Positions 54,394 through 62,957 of a DNA stretch of 64,000 nucleotides are shown here, piece by piece. The notes beneath the pieces are model-generated. The model was not told where the DNA came from and ran no database searches. It saw only the letters and a list, made by a program, of their open reading frames with translations. The translations under genes were made by a program, and so were the position numbers. The stretch spans positions 496,001-560,000 of the forward strand of contig NZ_JAPIVS010000004.1 of the NCBI RefSeq assembly GCF_026239695.1, read 5' to 3'. Origin of the DNA: Pedobacter sp. MC2016-15 (GTDB lineage Bacteria; Bacteroidota; Bacteroidia; Sphingobacteriales; Sphingobacteriaceae). Every line of letters begins with the position of its first letter. Positions within the stretch are counted from its first letter, which is position 1.

Positions 54394-55669
54394 CTCGATA
54401 TCGTTTAAAAATTATACAGGCATTCACATCCCCAAATCCAAAGCTCGCTTTCGCCAGCACATTAAATTGTTTTTCCAGGCATTTCACAGGAATACAAAGA
54501 GGATCAATCAGCTTTTCTATATCAGGATGCAAGTCTTCGCAATTGATATTAGGAAAGATAAAACCTTCTGATAGCTGCAGCACCGAGGCTACACTTTCAA
54601 TGCTTCCCGCTGCACTGATGCAATGGCCGATCATCCCTTTTATTGAATTGATATAAGGAAATTCTCCTCCGTGGCGATCCAGCGCGGCCACCCAGTTCTC
54701 TATCTCCGTAACATCTTTTGAAGTCGCGGTAAGATGTGCATTAATCACATCAATATCTTTTGCGTTCAGGCCAGCATCTTTCAGCGCCATCGTTATACAA
54801 CGCTGTACGCCCTCAGAGTTTGGTGCTGTCATCGTACCAGAGCCCCTTTGTCCGCCCGAATTGACGTGACCTCCCAAGATTTCTGCATAAATATGTGCTC
54901 CCCTGCCAAGCGCAGAGTCCAGCGTCTCCAGCACCATCGCGCCGGCGCCACTTCCAGGTACAAAACCCTTAGCAGTGGCACTCATGGGCCTGCAACCTTG
55001 TTCAGGACTCTCGTTGTATTGATAGGGACAGATTTTCATCGCGTCAAATCCACCCCATATATACGCTCCACTGTCACTGGTACTGCCGGCCAGCATCTTC
55101 GTTGCACTTCCGTTCTTAAGGCGTTCATAAGCCATTAAAATGCTTTCTACACCAGTAGCACAGGCTGATGAGTTGGTACAGACCTGATTTCCCAGGCCCA
55201 GTTTCCCGGATAGATAAGCGCTCACACCACTGCTCATGGTTTGGGCAACCACTGTGCTGCCCAGTTTCCTGATCTGTAAATTATCAACCTTGTAGATCGC
55301 TTCCCGAAACTTATCTATTCCGGAAGTTCCTGTGCCAAATACAGAGCCACTTTCCCAATCAGGTGTTTCGTTCATCATCATAGCTTCCAGGCGCGCGTCT
55401 TTCCAGGCATCCATGCCAGCAATGACTCCATATACAATGCCGGTGCTTTGCAGTCCACGGAGCTCCAGGGGCGTAAAATACTGAAGCATCCGTTCCTCAT
55501 CGATCACAGGTTTGCCTGCAATCTGGCAGGAAAAAAGCAGTTTCTCCAACTGCGGATCATGCCTGATTCCGGATATACCATTTCTGATGGCATGTCTGAA
55601 CTCTGCCAGGTCTGCCCCGTTCGGAGAAACCACTCCTAAGCCGGTGATGACAACGCGGTTATTCATCAA
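54368..55669 (-). CDS. Beta-ketoacyl-ACP synthase (FabF-like)
   Basis: A 433-residue condensing enzyme of the KAS II type. The nucleophile is C170 in CTNSSACATG, the first histidine is in NAHLTATSKDVTE (about 310), and the second is in KGMIGHCISAAGS (about 349). It starts NNRVVITGLGVVSPNG. It should extend acyl chains on the adjacent ACP. The two active-site histidines and the cysteine are intact, so it is not a chain-length-factor homologue. It overlaps the ACP gene by 26 bases and follows the dehydratase gene by 8 bases. Confidence 0.92.
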   Translation of the reverse strand: MMNNRVVITGLGVVSPNGADLAEFRHAIRNGISGIRHDPQLEKLLFSCQIAGKPVIDEERMLQYFTPLELRGLQSTGIVYGVIAGMDAWKDARLEAMMMNETPDWESGSVFGTGTSGIDKFREAIYKVDNLQIRKLGSTVVAQTMSSGVSAYLSGKLGLGNQVCTNSSACATGVESILMAYERLKNGSATKMLAGSTSDSGAYIWGGFDAMKICPYQYNESPEQGCRPMSATAKGFVPGSGAGAMVLETLDSALGRGAHIYAEILGGHVNSGGQRGSGTMTAPNSEGVQRCITMALKDAGLNAKDIDVINAHLTATSKDVTEIENWVAALDRHGGEFPYINSIKGMIGHCISAAGSIESVASVLQLSEGFIFPNINCEDLHPDIEKLIDPLCIPVKCLEKQFNVLAKASFGFGDVNACIIFKRYRDGKRRIDQ

Positions 55670-55677
55670 GCTGCTTT

Positions 55678-56121
55678 TTATTGCAATTTAGCCGTTACCA
55701 TCCCGGAAATGTTGCCTTTACATACCGTCTCTCCGGCCTCATTGGTCATCACTACATTACAGTTTAACTTCTTAAAGCGGAAGTACACTTTCTCTGCCGT
55801 CACCGTCACTTTTTCTCCGGGAAACACCGGTTTCATAAAATCTACTGCAACCGAGGTCAGCATCACATGGGCTTTCATTTCTGCATTACTGTCGCCATAC
55901 AGATAGATGCCTAAACAAACCAGGCCGATCTGAGCCATGGTTTCTGTCATGATTACCCCCGGGGTAACCGGTGAATCTTTAAAATGCCCTTTGTAAAAAT
56001 CAAGGTCTTTATCGTAGGTGAAAGTTCCGGTCGAACCATTTTCATCGATGTGTAAAAGCTCATCCACGAAAAGAAAAGGTTTGCTGTATGGTAATTTTGA
56101 TACTATTTCCTGTGCTGTCAT
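55678..56121 (-). CDS. 3-hydroxyacyl-ACP dehydratase (FabZ-like hot-dog fold)
   Basis: A 147-residue hot-dog protein with the catalytic pair H46 (FYKGHFKDSPVTPGV) and E60 (MTETMAQIG). It resembles FabZ in length and motif. No ketoreductase is encoded in the operon, so the beta-keto group would have to be reduced by a housekeeping FabG before dehydration. It lies between the ketosynthase gene (8 bases) and the type III PKS gene (51 bases). Confidence 0.88.
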   Translation of the reverse strand: MTAQEIVSKLPYSKPFLFVDELLHIDENGSTGTFTYDKDLDFYKGHFKDSPVTPGVIMTETMAQIGLVCLGIYLYGDSNAEMKAHVMLTSVAVDFMKPVFPGEKVTVTAEKVYFRFKKLNCNVVMTNEAGETVCKGNISGMVTAKLQ

Positions 56122-56172
56122 TTGTAATGTGATTTAAAAATTTAGTTTTTGTAAAGTAAACACAAAAAATGT

Positions 56173-57225
56173 TTACCAACGTAATAAAAGTCGCTGCGCC
56201 GTAAATCCCGGGCCAAAGCTCAGCATCAATCCATGACTGCCTGTCGCTGGTTTTTGATCCATAATACGTTCTAAGACATACAATACTGTAGCGCTCGACA
56301 TATTTCCATACAACCGCAGGACCTCTTTGGTTTCTTCAATATCCTTGCCCAGCTCAGTAAAAAGCGATTCTACCAGCTGAATTATCTTCTTACCACCGGG
56401 ATGAAAAATCAGGTAATCCATGTCCGAAATGTCCAGACCGCTCCTTTTTAGAAATGGATGAAGAATAGCAGGGAAGTGACTTTCTATAGCGTCAGGTACA
56501 GCAATATCAAGCACCATTTTGAGGCCTGTATTCGTCGGTTTAAAGCCCATGAGACCTTCGGCATCATAGAAATGGTACATTTGTTCATCAACGATTTCCG
56601 GTCCTTCATCATCAGGATGCGAAGAAAGCAGCACACATGCAGCGCCATCGCCAAAAATCGCTGCACTCACAATATTCGCCATACTGTAATCACTGATCTG
56701 GAAGGTGGCGGTGGGTGATTCTACAGATACTACTGCCGCGCGTTTTCCGGGGTTGGCTTTCAGAAAGTTTTTTGCATAGATCATTCCGGATACTCCGGCC
56801 ACACATCCCATTTCCGTTACGGGCAACCTCACAATATCCTGTCGCAATCCCAGCATATTGATCAGGTAAGCATCCATCGATGGGATCATAATGCCCGTAC
56901 AGCTGACAGTGATCAGAAAATCAATATCCCCGTTCTGCCACTCTGCTTTATGGATAGCGTTTTTCAGGCAATTGGCACCCAGTTTAACTCCTTCACGGAT
57001 GTAGATATCATTTCTTTCCTCAAAACTGAGATCACTAAACACCTCCTCGGGCGACATGATAGAATACCTGCGGTCAACCATAGCGTTCTCAAAAATCTTC
57101 CTCACTTTTCTGATAAACCGATCCTCCTGACCCTGTAGCCATACTTCCAAAAATGGCATAATCTCCGCGGTATCCCTGCAATAGTTGGGCAAAGTTTTGC
57201 TTACAGCCTTTATTTTTACACTCAT
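56173..57225 (-). CDS. Type III polyketide synthase (chalcone/stilbene synthase family)
   Basis: A 350-residue homodimeric condensing enzyme. The catalytic triad is complete: C141 in TEMGCVAGV, H275 in FHPGGKKI and N308 in LYGNMSSATVLYVL. These enzymes extend an acyl-CoA or acyl-ACP starter with malonyl units and cyclise the chain to alkylresorcinols, alkylpyrones or similar rings. The neighbouring ketosynthase, dehydratase and ACP may supply the starter. It overlaps the methyltransferase gene by 4 bases (ATGA). The operon resembles in content the Streptomyces srsABC phenolic lipid operon (type III PKS, methyltransferase, flavoprotein). Confidence 0.94.
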   Translation of the reverse strand: MSVKIKAVSKTLPNYCRDTAEIMPFLEVWLQGQEDRFIRKVRKIFENAMVDRRYSIMSPEEVFSDLSFEERNDIYIREGVKLGANCLKNAIHKAEWQNGDIDFLITVSCTGIMIPSMDAYLINMLGLRQDIVRLPVTEMGCVAGVSGMIYAKNFLKANPGKRAAVVSVESPTATFQISDYSMANIVSAAIFGDGAACVLLSSHPDDEGPEIVDEQMYHFYDAEGLMGFKPTNTGLKMVLDIAVPDAIESHFPAILHPFLKRSGLDISDMDYLIFHPGGKKIIQLVESLFTELGKDIEETKEVLRLYGNMSSATVLYVLERIMDQKPATGSHGLMLSFGPGFTAQRLLLRW

Positions 57226-57932
57226 AATTTAACGATCCATTGATAGCGGAATGCCCACTTCCACCTGATAAGAGAATTTTTTAGATTTAGTTTTTCTGCA
57301 TAGGATAAGAGATCCCTTCTTTTGAAGCCACGCAGAATAGAAACAAGACCATCCTCGCGTGACATATAGTTGAGTCTGAACACAAAACAAAGCGCCTGAA
57401 AAAGATAGTAGGCCAGTGCATTGCGCTGCAAATCATTGATGACAAATCCTAACCTGGCTGAGCTTTTAAATCTTTGCAGCAGAGCGATAATCTCCCCCTC
57501 AGTAAAATGATGTAAGGTTAGCGTACAAAGCATAATATCACACGCTGAAAACTCATATTCCTGATCAAATATATCTGTGCATTCGTAGCTGATGTTCGGA
57601 TATCCGGATGATAAATTCTGAGCATGATTGATCGTAAACTGATTGGCATCTATACCATTGAGGATAAAGTTTAAACCCTGATCTGCGGCATAATCAGCCA
57701 GCGCCCTTAGCATATCTCCATTTCCACAACCGATGTCGGTGATACGAACAGACTGTTCCCTTGGTTGCTTTTTGCTGAGTGTAATGACACCTTCCAGCGT
57801 AACCTTATTGCCGCCCAGCAACTGGTTTATACTAGCGATCTTATCCAGTGCGTCCTTCAATATTTCTCCTTCCATCTGGAAGTTGTCCATCATCTCGGGA
57901 GCATTGCTTCTGTGCGTTGTGTCTACAAACAT
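57222..57932 (-). CDS. SAM-dependent methyltransferase of the type III PKS operon
   Basis: A 236-residue class I methyltransferase. The SAM-binding glycine-rich motif is VRITDIGCGNGDMLRALADY (about 67-86); GIDANQFTINHAQ and CDIMLCTLTLHHF follow. It likely methylates a hydroxyl or ring carbon of the polyketide product. Its stop overlaps the PKS start by 4 bases and its start abuts the FAD gene, so the three are translationally coupled. Confidence 0.88.
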   Translation of the reverse strand: MFVDTTHRSNAPEMMDNFQMEGEILKDALDKIASINQLLGGNKVTLEGVITLSKKQPREQSVRITDIGCGNGDMLRALADYAADQGLNFILNGIDANQFTINHAQNLSSGYPNISYECTDIFDQEYEFSACDIMLCTLTLHHFTEGEIIALLQRFKSSARLGFVINDLQRNALAYYLFQALCFVFRLNYMSREDGLVSILRGFKRRDLLSYAEKLNLKNSLIRWKWAFRYQWIVKL

Positions 57933-59069
57933 CTATTCATCTACTGTTAACATTTTACCATGGGTTTTTTTGATAATGAGTGGCAGAACTGCAGGAAAGC
58001 AGATCATACCGCCCAGCATGATATCCGCCAGTTTTTCTTTTCTTAACATGGAAGAAAGCAAACTTCCCATCCTCAACCTGGATCCGAATTGATGGTTCCA
58101 TGCTGAAATATACATTTTTTCCATCAGCACCCTGTTCTGTATCTTTCCCCTGAAAAAGTCTGCCAGCAATTCTGCGCAGATTTTGGCGCTGTGAATAGCC
58201 ATTCCCATACCATTGCCGCAAAGCGGATGAATCAGGCCGGCAGTATCGCCAATCATCAATACATGATCCAGGACGGCCTCTTTTACCCCAAAGGCAAGCT
58301 GACTGATGCTCAGGGGCGACTCGAATAGCCGATGACTGTGTTCAAAAATAGCTTTGAGGTATTTATTCTGATAAAGCACCTGCTCCTGAAAAGCATCAAT
58401 ATTTTTATGTGATTTAAAGCTGTTATAGTCCGTCAGGTAACAGATATTTATTTTCTGGCCCTCCACTTTTGATACCCCGCAATATCCACCGCGGAAGTTG
58501 TGTAACCCTACCAGGTGATCAGGAAATTCTCCGGAATAATGTGCTTTCACTGCAAGAAAGGGCGACTTCTCCTGTATGAAATCTCTTTTCAGCTTCAGAT
58601 CAATTGCTGAACGTTTACCGTATGCTCCGATTACTTGCCTGGCAGAGATCCTTTTTGCAGTGAGTGTGGTGATCGTGAATCGTTCATCCCCGAACTCCAC
58701 CGTATCCACCGTATCATAAATCACCCTGCCACCTTTACTTTTGAATAATTCGCAGAGATATTGATCCAGACTATACCTGCTGATTCCAAATCCGCCCAGG
58801 GGCAGCTTTGTGCAGATACTTCTTCCTGAAAGCATAGAGAACTGAAGTTTACTGATGGCGGCAGCACCAAGAAAACGGGGATCAGCCTCCAGCCATTGCA
58901 GATAGGGCAGGACCTCATTCGATATGTATTCTCCGCAAACTTTATGCTGTGGATAGGCTGTCTTTTCAACAACGATTACTTCCAGCCCCACTTTTTGTAA
59001 ATGCAGTGCTGCCGTCAAACCCGCTAGTCCGCCCCCAATAATTAAAATTTCTGTTTCATCATGCATCAT
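57933..59069 (-). CDS. FAD-dependent oxidoreductase (geranylgeranyl reductase / monooxygenase-like)
   Basis: A 378-residue flavoprotein with the FAD-binding GGGLAGLTAALHLQK (about 12-26) and the VVEKTAYPQHKVCGEYISNE block of the geranylgeranyl-reductase/hydroxylase group. A second FAD contact is MIGDTAGLIHPLCGNGMG. It is the first gene of the operon and directly abuts the methyltransferase. It could hydroxylate the polyketide ring, as the flavoprotein of phenolic lipid operons does, or reduce an alkyl chain. No signal peptide is seen, and a hydrophobic C-terminal stretch (ICFPAVLPLII) may contact the membrane. Confidence 0.88.
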   Translation of the reverse strand: MMHDETEILIIGGGLAGLTAALHLQKVGLEVIVVEKTAYPQHKVCGEYISNEVLPYLQWLEADPRFLGAAAISKLQFSMLSGRSICTKLPLGGFGISRYSLDQYLCELFKSKGGRVIYDTVDTVEFGDERFTITTLTAKRISARQVIGAYGKRSAIDLKLKRDFIQEKSPFLAVKAHYSGEFPDHLVGLHNFRGGYCGVSKVEGQKINICYLTDYNSFKSHKNIDAFQEQVLYQNKYLKAIFEHSHRLFESPLSISQLAFGVKEAVLDHVLMIGDTAGLIHPLCGNGMGMAIHSAKICAELLADFFRGKIQNRVLMEKMYISAWNHQFGSRLRMGSLLSSMLRKEKLADIMLGGMICFPAVLPLIIKKTHGKMLTVDE

Positions 59070-59145
59070 TTGACAACCAGGGACTAAAGCACATACAACA
59101 TCAGCCAGTCAAAAATTGTTTTTTGGCCAAATGGCCATCATAGGT

Positions 59146-59184
59146 CAAAAAAAAGCCCTGTTCCGGGTAATTCAGAACAGGGCT
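59146..59184 (-). terminator. Terminator after pgl, at the end of the pentose phosphate operon
   Basis: On the minus strand AGCCCTGTTC and GAACAGGGCT (59184-59175 and 59163-59154) form a 10-bp stem with an 11-base loop, followed by eight T. It separates the pgl operon from the type III PKS operon. Confidence 0.9.
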
Positions 59185-59204
59185 TACTATTTAAAACCTT
59201 TTAA

Positions 59205-59930
59205 CTAGTTGTCCAGCAATTTCGCAGCTTCACTATCCAGGAAGAAAGTAAGTCCTCCGTCAATAGGATCAATCAGCTGTGAAGGATACAAGGCTGTATT
59301 TTTAGTCTGATCTTCAATTACATGTTTGATTGCTTCAGCTTTGGATTCTCCGAAGACAAGGAAAGCTACATTTTTTGCCTTGTTGATCAGGGGAGCTGTG
59401 AAAGTGATCCTGTAAGTATCCAGTTTTTCTACAAAGACAGAATCAACGGTCACGTCCTTATTGCCTAGCACCTCTGTTCCCGGGAACAGGGAAGCTGTAT
59501 GTGCATCATCGCCCATTCCCAATAAGATAAGGTCAAAGGAAAGATCTGCACCATCAAAGTGGGTAGTAATTTCTTTGGCATACTCAATAGCCGCCTTTTC
59601 GGGCGCCAGGGTTGTATCTACAAAAAATACATGATCTGCAGCTACATTCAGGGGGTCAATGATAGATTTTCTGGCCATCAGACCGTTATAACTTTCATGT
59701 CCCGGAGGAACATTCCGTTCATCCCCGATAAAGAAGAATACTTTCGTCCAGTCCAGCTTATCCCTGTATTCTGTTGCCAGCAGGGAATACAGCTCCTTCG
59801 GAGAATTTCCACCCGTAAGTACAAAATTAAAACAGTCTTTTTCGGCAATCGCCTTTTCTCCAATTGTAATAATGTATTCTGCCAGGTCTTTCAGCAGCTC
59901 ATTTTTTGTTTTATAGATGAGTAAATTCAT
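59205..59930 (-). CDS. pgl: 6-phosphogluconolactonase
   Basis: A 241-residue enzyme of the SOL/DevB/NagB-like type that hydrolyses 6-phosphogluconolactone. The N-terminal LTGGNSPKELYSLLA, the block VFFFIGDERNVPPGHESYN and the segment LILLGMGDDAHTASLFPGT are characteristic. It starts one base after the stop of zwf, indicating tight coupling. Confidence 0.94.
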   Translation of the reverse strand: MNLLIYKTKNELLKDLAEYIITIGEKAIAEKDCFNFVLTGGNSPKELYSLLATEYRDKLDWTKVFFFIGDERNVPPGHESYNGLMARKSIIDPLNVAADHVFFVDTTLAPEKAAIEYAKEITTHFDGADLSFDLILLGMGDDAHTASLFPGTEVLGNKDVTVDSVFVEKLDTYRITFTAPLINKAKNVAFLVFGESKAEAIKHVIEDQTKNTALYPSQLIDPIDGGLTFFLDSEAAKLLDN

Positions 59931-59931
59931 A

Positions 59932-61446
59932 TTATTCCTTGTTTTTTAAGGGTAGTGTAAACCAGTGGAAGCCATCTCTTGCGATCAGTGCTTCAGCGTC
60001 TTCAGGTCCCCATGAATCAGCAGGGTAATTAGGGAAGCTCAGTGAAGTTTTGCTTTCCCATGCGTTAATCACAGGCATCAGCAGTTCCCATGCACTTTCC
60101 ACCTGGTCGGCACGCATAAACTGTGTCTGATCAGCGATCATCACATCCAGCAGGAGCGTTTCGTAAGCCTCAGGTGCCTGAGCATTGTAAGTACCTTTAT
60201 AATCAAAAACCATATCTACCGGATTGAGCACCATATCCAGTCCCGGTCTTTTTGCCTGAACCTGTAAACGGATACTCATTTCAGGCTGGATACTGATGAT
60301 CAGCCTGTTTTGCTGCCAGTGTTCTGTAACACCTGCAGGGAAAACCTGGTGAGGTACATCTTTAAACTGGATAGTAATCAGTGATGAAGTCTGGAATAAA
60401 CGCTTTCCTGTACGCACATAGAAAGGAATTCCCTGCCAGCGCCAGTTGTCTACAAAGAACTTGGCAGCAGCAAAGGTTTCTGTGTTGGATGCCGGATCAA
60501 CATCTTTCTCAGTTCTGTAGCCAGGCACTTCTTTACCTTCTACCCAACCTTTGGAATACTGACCGCGGACAGTACTCAGACGGATATCTTCAGGAGAGAA
60601 AGGACGCATTGCTTTTAATACATCAACCTTTTTATTCCTGATTTCATCAGCATCAAAGTTGATCGGCGTTTCCATACCAATCAGGCATAGCAACTGCAGG
60701 ATGTGATTCTGGATCATATCTCTGAGCGCACCTGAGCCATCATAGTATCCACCACGGTCGCCCACACCCAGCTGCTCCGTAACAGAGATCTGTACATGGT
60801 CGATATAGGTGCGGTTCCAGAGCGGCTCCAGGAAGGAGTTCGCAAAGCGGAAGGCCATGATATTCTGAACAGTTTCCTTACCAAGGTAGTGGTCAATCCT
60901 GTAGATCTGTTTCTCGGTAAAGATGCCTGTAAGTAATTTATTCAGTTCTTTAGCTGTCTCCAGGTCATGACCAAAAGGTTTCTCGATAACGATACGACAA
61001 TTGTCTTCATTACCTACCAGGTCATACTTGGCAAGGCATTCTGCGATCAGCGGGAACAGGTTCGGCGCAACAGCCAGGTAATAGATCACCTGTGTTTTCG
61101 GACCAAAATCTGTTCTTAATTTTTCAATATTTGTTTTCAGCACTGCAAAGGTATCTGGTGCAGAAACATCAACAGAGTTATAATATACGTTTTTGGCAAA
61201 CTCATCCCATTTTTCCTGTTTTACTTTTCCGGAACGGGAGAAAGAGTTAACGCCGCCCATGATCGTACTGCGAAAATCCTCGTCCGTCAATTTCTTTCTT
61301 GCTGTACCAATAATCGCATATTCCTTAGACATATAGCCATCAGAATATAAATTGTAAATCGCTGGCGCAAGTTTGCGCAAATTAAGGTCACCAGTACCGC
61401 CAAAAATGACAAAAATGGTCGGATTGAGGCATTTACTTGTTTTCAT
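59932..61446 (-). CDS. zwf: Glucose-6-phosphate dehydrogenase
   Basis: A 504-residue first enzyme of the oxidative pentose phosphate pathway, producing NADPH. The nucleotide motif FGGTGDLNLRKL is at 15-26 and the substrate-binding active-site motif RIDHYLGKE lies near 185. FYVRTGKRL is also present. It starts 95 bases after gnd and is followed directly by pgl. A 12-bp inverted repeat lies in the gnd-zwf gap. Confidence 0.97.
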   Translation of the reverse strand: MKTSKCLNPTIFVIFGGTGDLNLRKLAPAIYNLYSDGYMSKEYAIIGTARKKLTDEDFRSTIMGGVNSFSRSGKVKQEKWDEFAKNVYYNSVDVSAPDTFAVLKTNIEKLRTDFGPKTQVIYYLAVAPNLFPLIAECLAKYDLVGNEDNCRIVIEKPFGHDLETAKELNKLLTGIFTEKQIYRIDHYLGKETVQNIMAFRFANSFLEPLWNRTYIDHVQISVTEQLGVGDRGGYYDGSGALRDMIQNHILQLLCLIGMETPINFDADEIRNKKVDVLKAMRPFSPEDIRLSTVRGQYSKGWVEGKEVPGYRTEKDVDPASNTETFAAAKFFVDNWRWQGIPFYVRTGKRLFQTSSLITIQFKDVPHQVFPAGVTEHWQQNRLIISIQPEMSIRLQVQAKRPGLDMVLNPVDMVFDYKGTYNAQAPEAYETLLLDVMIADQTQFMRADQVESAWELLMPVINAWESKTSLSFPNYPADSWGPEDAEALIARDGFHWFTLPLKNKE

Positions 61447-61479
61447 ATGCTTCTATTGTTATTTATCTGTGATGAAGCT

Positions 61480-61521
61480 ATCATCAGCAGGAGAGCCGTT
61501 TACCAGATCCCTGCTGATGAT
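61480..61521. repeat. 12-bp perfect inverted repeat in the gnd-zwf gap
   Basis: ATCATCAGCAGG (61480-61491) pairs with CCTGCTGATGAT (61510-61521) across an 18-base loop. No T-run follows on the minus strand, so it is more likely an mRNA processing or stability element than a full terminator. Confidence 0.6.
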
Positions 61522-61541
61522 GATTTCATATCTGTGTATGT

Positions 61542-62957
61542 TTAGTCATTTAAAGGATTCCAGATCGCATGGAAAGTTCCTTCAGCGTCTGTACGTTCAA
61601 ATCTGTGTGCACCAAAGAAATCTCTCTGCGCCTGAATTAAGTTTGCAGGCATTTTTTCTGTTCTCAGTGAATCGAAATAAGTAAGCGCAGAAGCAAATGC
61701 AGGAATAGCCAATCCGTTTTTCAGGGCATGACTAACTACTGAACGCATTCCTGGCAGAATTTCTTTCATTTTCTCCTGAACGCCGGCATCAGCATACAAG
61801 TGTTCAAGATCTGGTTGTTTTTTATAAGCCTGGTAAATATCTTCCAGGAACGCTGCCCTAATGATACATCCGCCACGCCAGATTTGAGCAATCTCGTGCA
61901 ATTGCAAGTCATATTCATAAGAAATTGATGCCTGCCATAACAAATGGAGACCCTGAGCATATGAGGTGATGACAGAGAAATACAAAGCTTGTTCAAGCTC
62001 AACAATAAACTGTTCTTTATCTTCTGCCAGCATATCGTGCGTGCCATACACTTTTGACAGCGCCACGCGCAGTGACTTGTATTTAGATAAATCCCTTGTG
62101 CTTACAGCCTCGTTAATTGTAGGAATAGGTAACTGCAGGTCCATAGAAACCTGTGATGTCCATTTTCCGGTACCTTTAGACTTTGCTTCATCCTTGATCA
62201 CATCGATCAGGAAGTTGTCTGTACGGTCATCTTTAACCTTGAAAATATCGCGGGTTACTTCCAGCAGGAACGACTGCAGACGGCCGTTGTTCCATTTTTC
62301 AAATACACTGTAGATCTCTTCATTAGAATAATCCAATGCATTTTTCATGATATCATAACTCTCAGCGAGGAGCTGCATCATAGAGTATTCGATACCGTTA
62401 TGTACCATTTTTACAAAGTGACCTGAAGCGCCGGGGCCAATATAAGCCACGCATGGATCTCCATTTACTTTGGCTGATACCGCTTCCAGAATTTCTTTCA
62501 TATTACCATAGGCAGTTTTGTCGCCACCCGGCATGATACTAGGTCCGAAACGTGCACCTTCTTCTCCACCGGAAATTCCCATTCCAAAGAAGTGGATACC
62601 TACGTCAGAAAGTTCAATGGCCCTTCTGCTGGTATCTGTGAAGTGTGAGTTTCCACTGTCAATAATCATATCGCCTTTTTCCAGCAAAGGCTGCAATTCC
62701 TTAATCACACTGTCTACGATTGGTCCTGCAGGTACCAGAAGTACGATTCTTCTTGGTAATTCCAGGCTTGCTACGAAATCTTCTAAAGAGGAATAAGCCT
62801 TGATGTTGTGTTTCGCACCATCCTGCTCCATTTTGGCGAGCATATTGGGATCTTTGTCATAACCGGTAACAGCGAAGCCATTATCAGCCATATTCAACAA
62901 TAAATTGCGCCCCATTGTACCGAGGCCTATCATTCCTAAAGTGTACTTACTTTCCAT
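61542..62957 (-). CDS. gnd: 6-phosphogluconate dehydrogenase, decarboxylating
   Basis: A 471-residue long-form enzyme that gives ribulose 5-phosphate, CO2 and NADPH. The coenzyme motif MIGLGTMGRNLLLNMA is at the N-terminus. GISGGEEGARFGPSIMPGG and the catalytic block SGHFVKMVHNGIEYSMMQL with its Lys and His/Asn are present. The C-terminal DFFGAHRFERTDAEGTFH is typical. It overlaps the upstream kinase gene by 11 bases. Confidence 0.97.
   Translation of the reverse strand: MESKYTLGMIGLGTMGRNLLLNMADNGFAVTGYDKDPNMLAKMEQDGAKHNIKAYSSLEDFVASLELPRRIVLLVPAGPIVDSVIKELQPLLEKGDMIIDSGNSHFTDTSRRAIELSDVGIHFFGMGISGGEEGARFGPSIMPGGDKTAYGNMKEILEAVSAKVNGDPCVAYIGPGASGHFVKMVHNGIEYSMMQLLAESYDIMKNALDYSNEEIYSVFEKWNNGRLQSFLLEVTRDIFKVKDDRTDNFLIDVIKDEAKSKGTGKWTSQVSMDLQLPIPTINEAVSTRDLSKYKSLRVALSKVYGTHDMLAEDKEQFIVELEQALYFSVITSYAQGLHLLWQASISYEYDLQLHEIAQIWRGGCIIRAAFLEDIYQAYKKQPDLEHLYADAGVQEKMKEILPGMRSVVSHALKNGLAIPAFASALTYFDSLRTEKMPANLIQAQRDFFGAHRFERTDAEGTFHAIWNPLND

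Noticed and set aside
54368..55669. Ketosynthase read as a chain-length factor or as a flexirubin/aryl-polyene gene
   Set aside because: The cysteine and both histidines are intact, so it is not a chain-length factor, and the operon lacks the acyltransferase, ammonia-lyase and outer-membrane genes expected for aryl polyenes or flexirubin.
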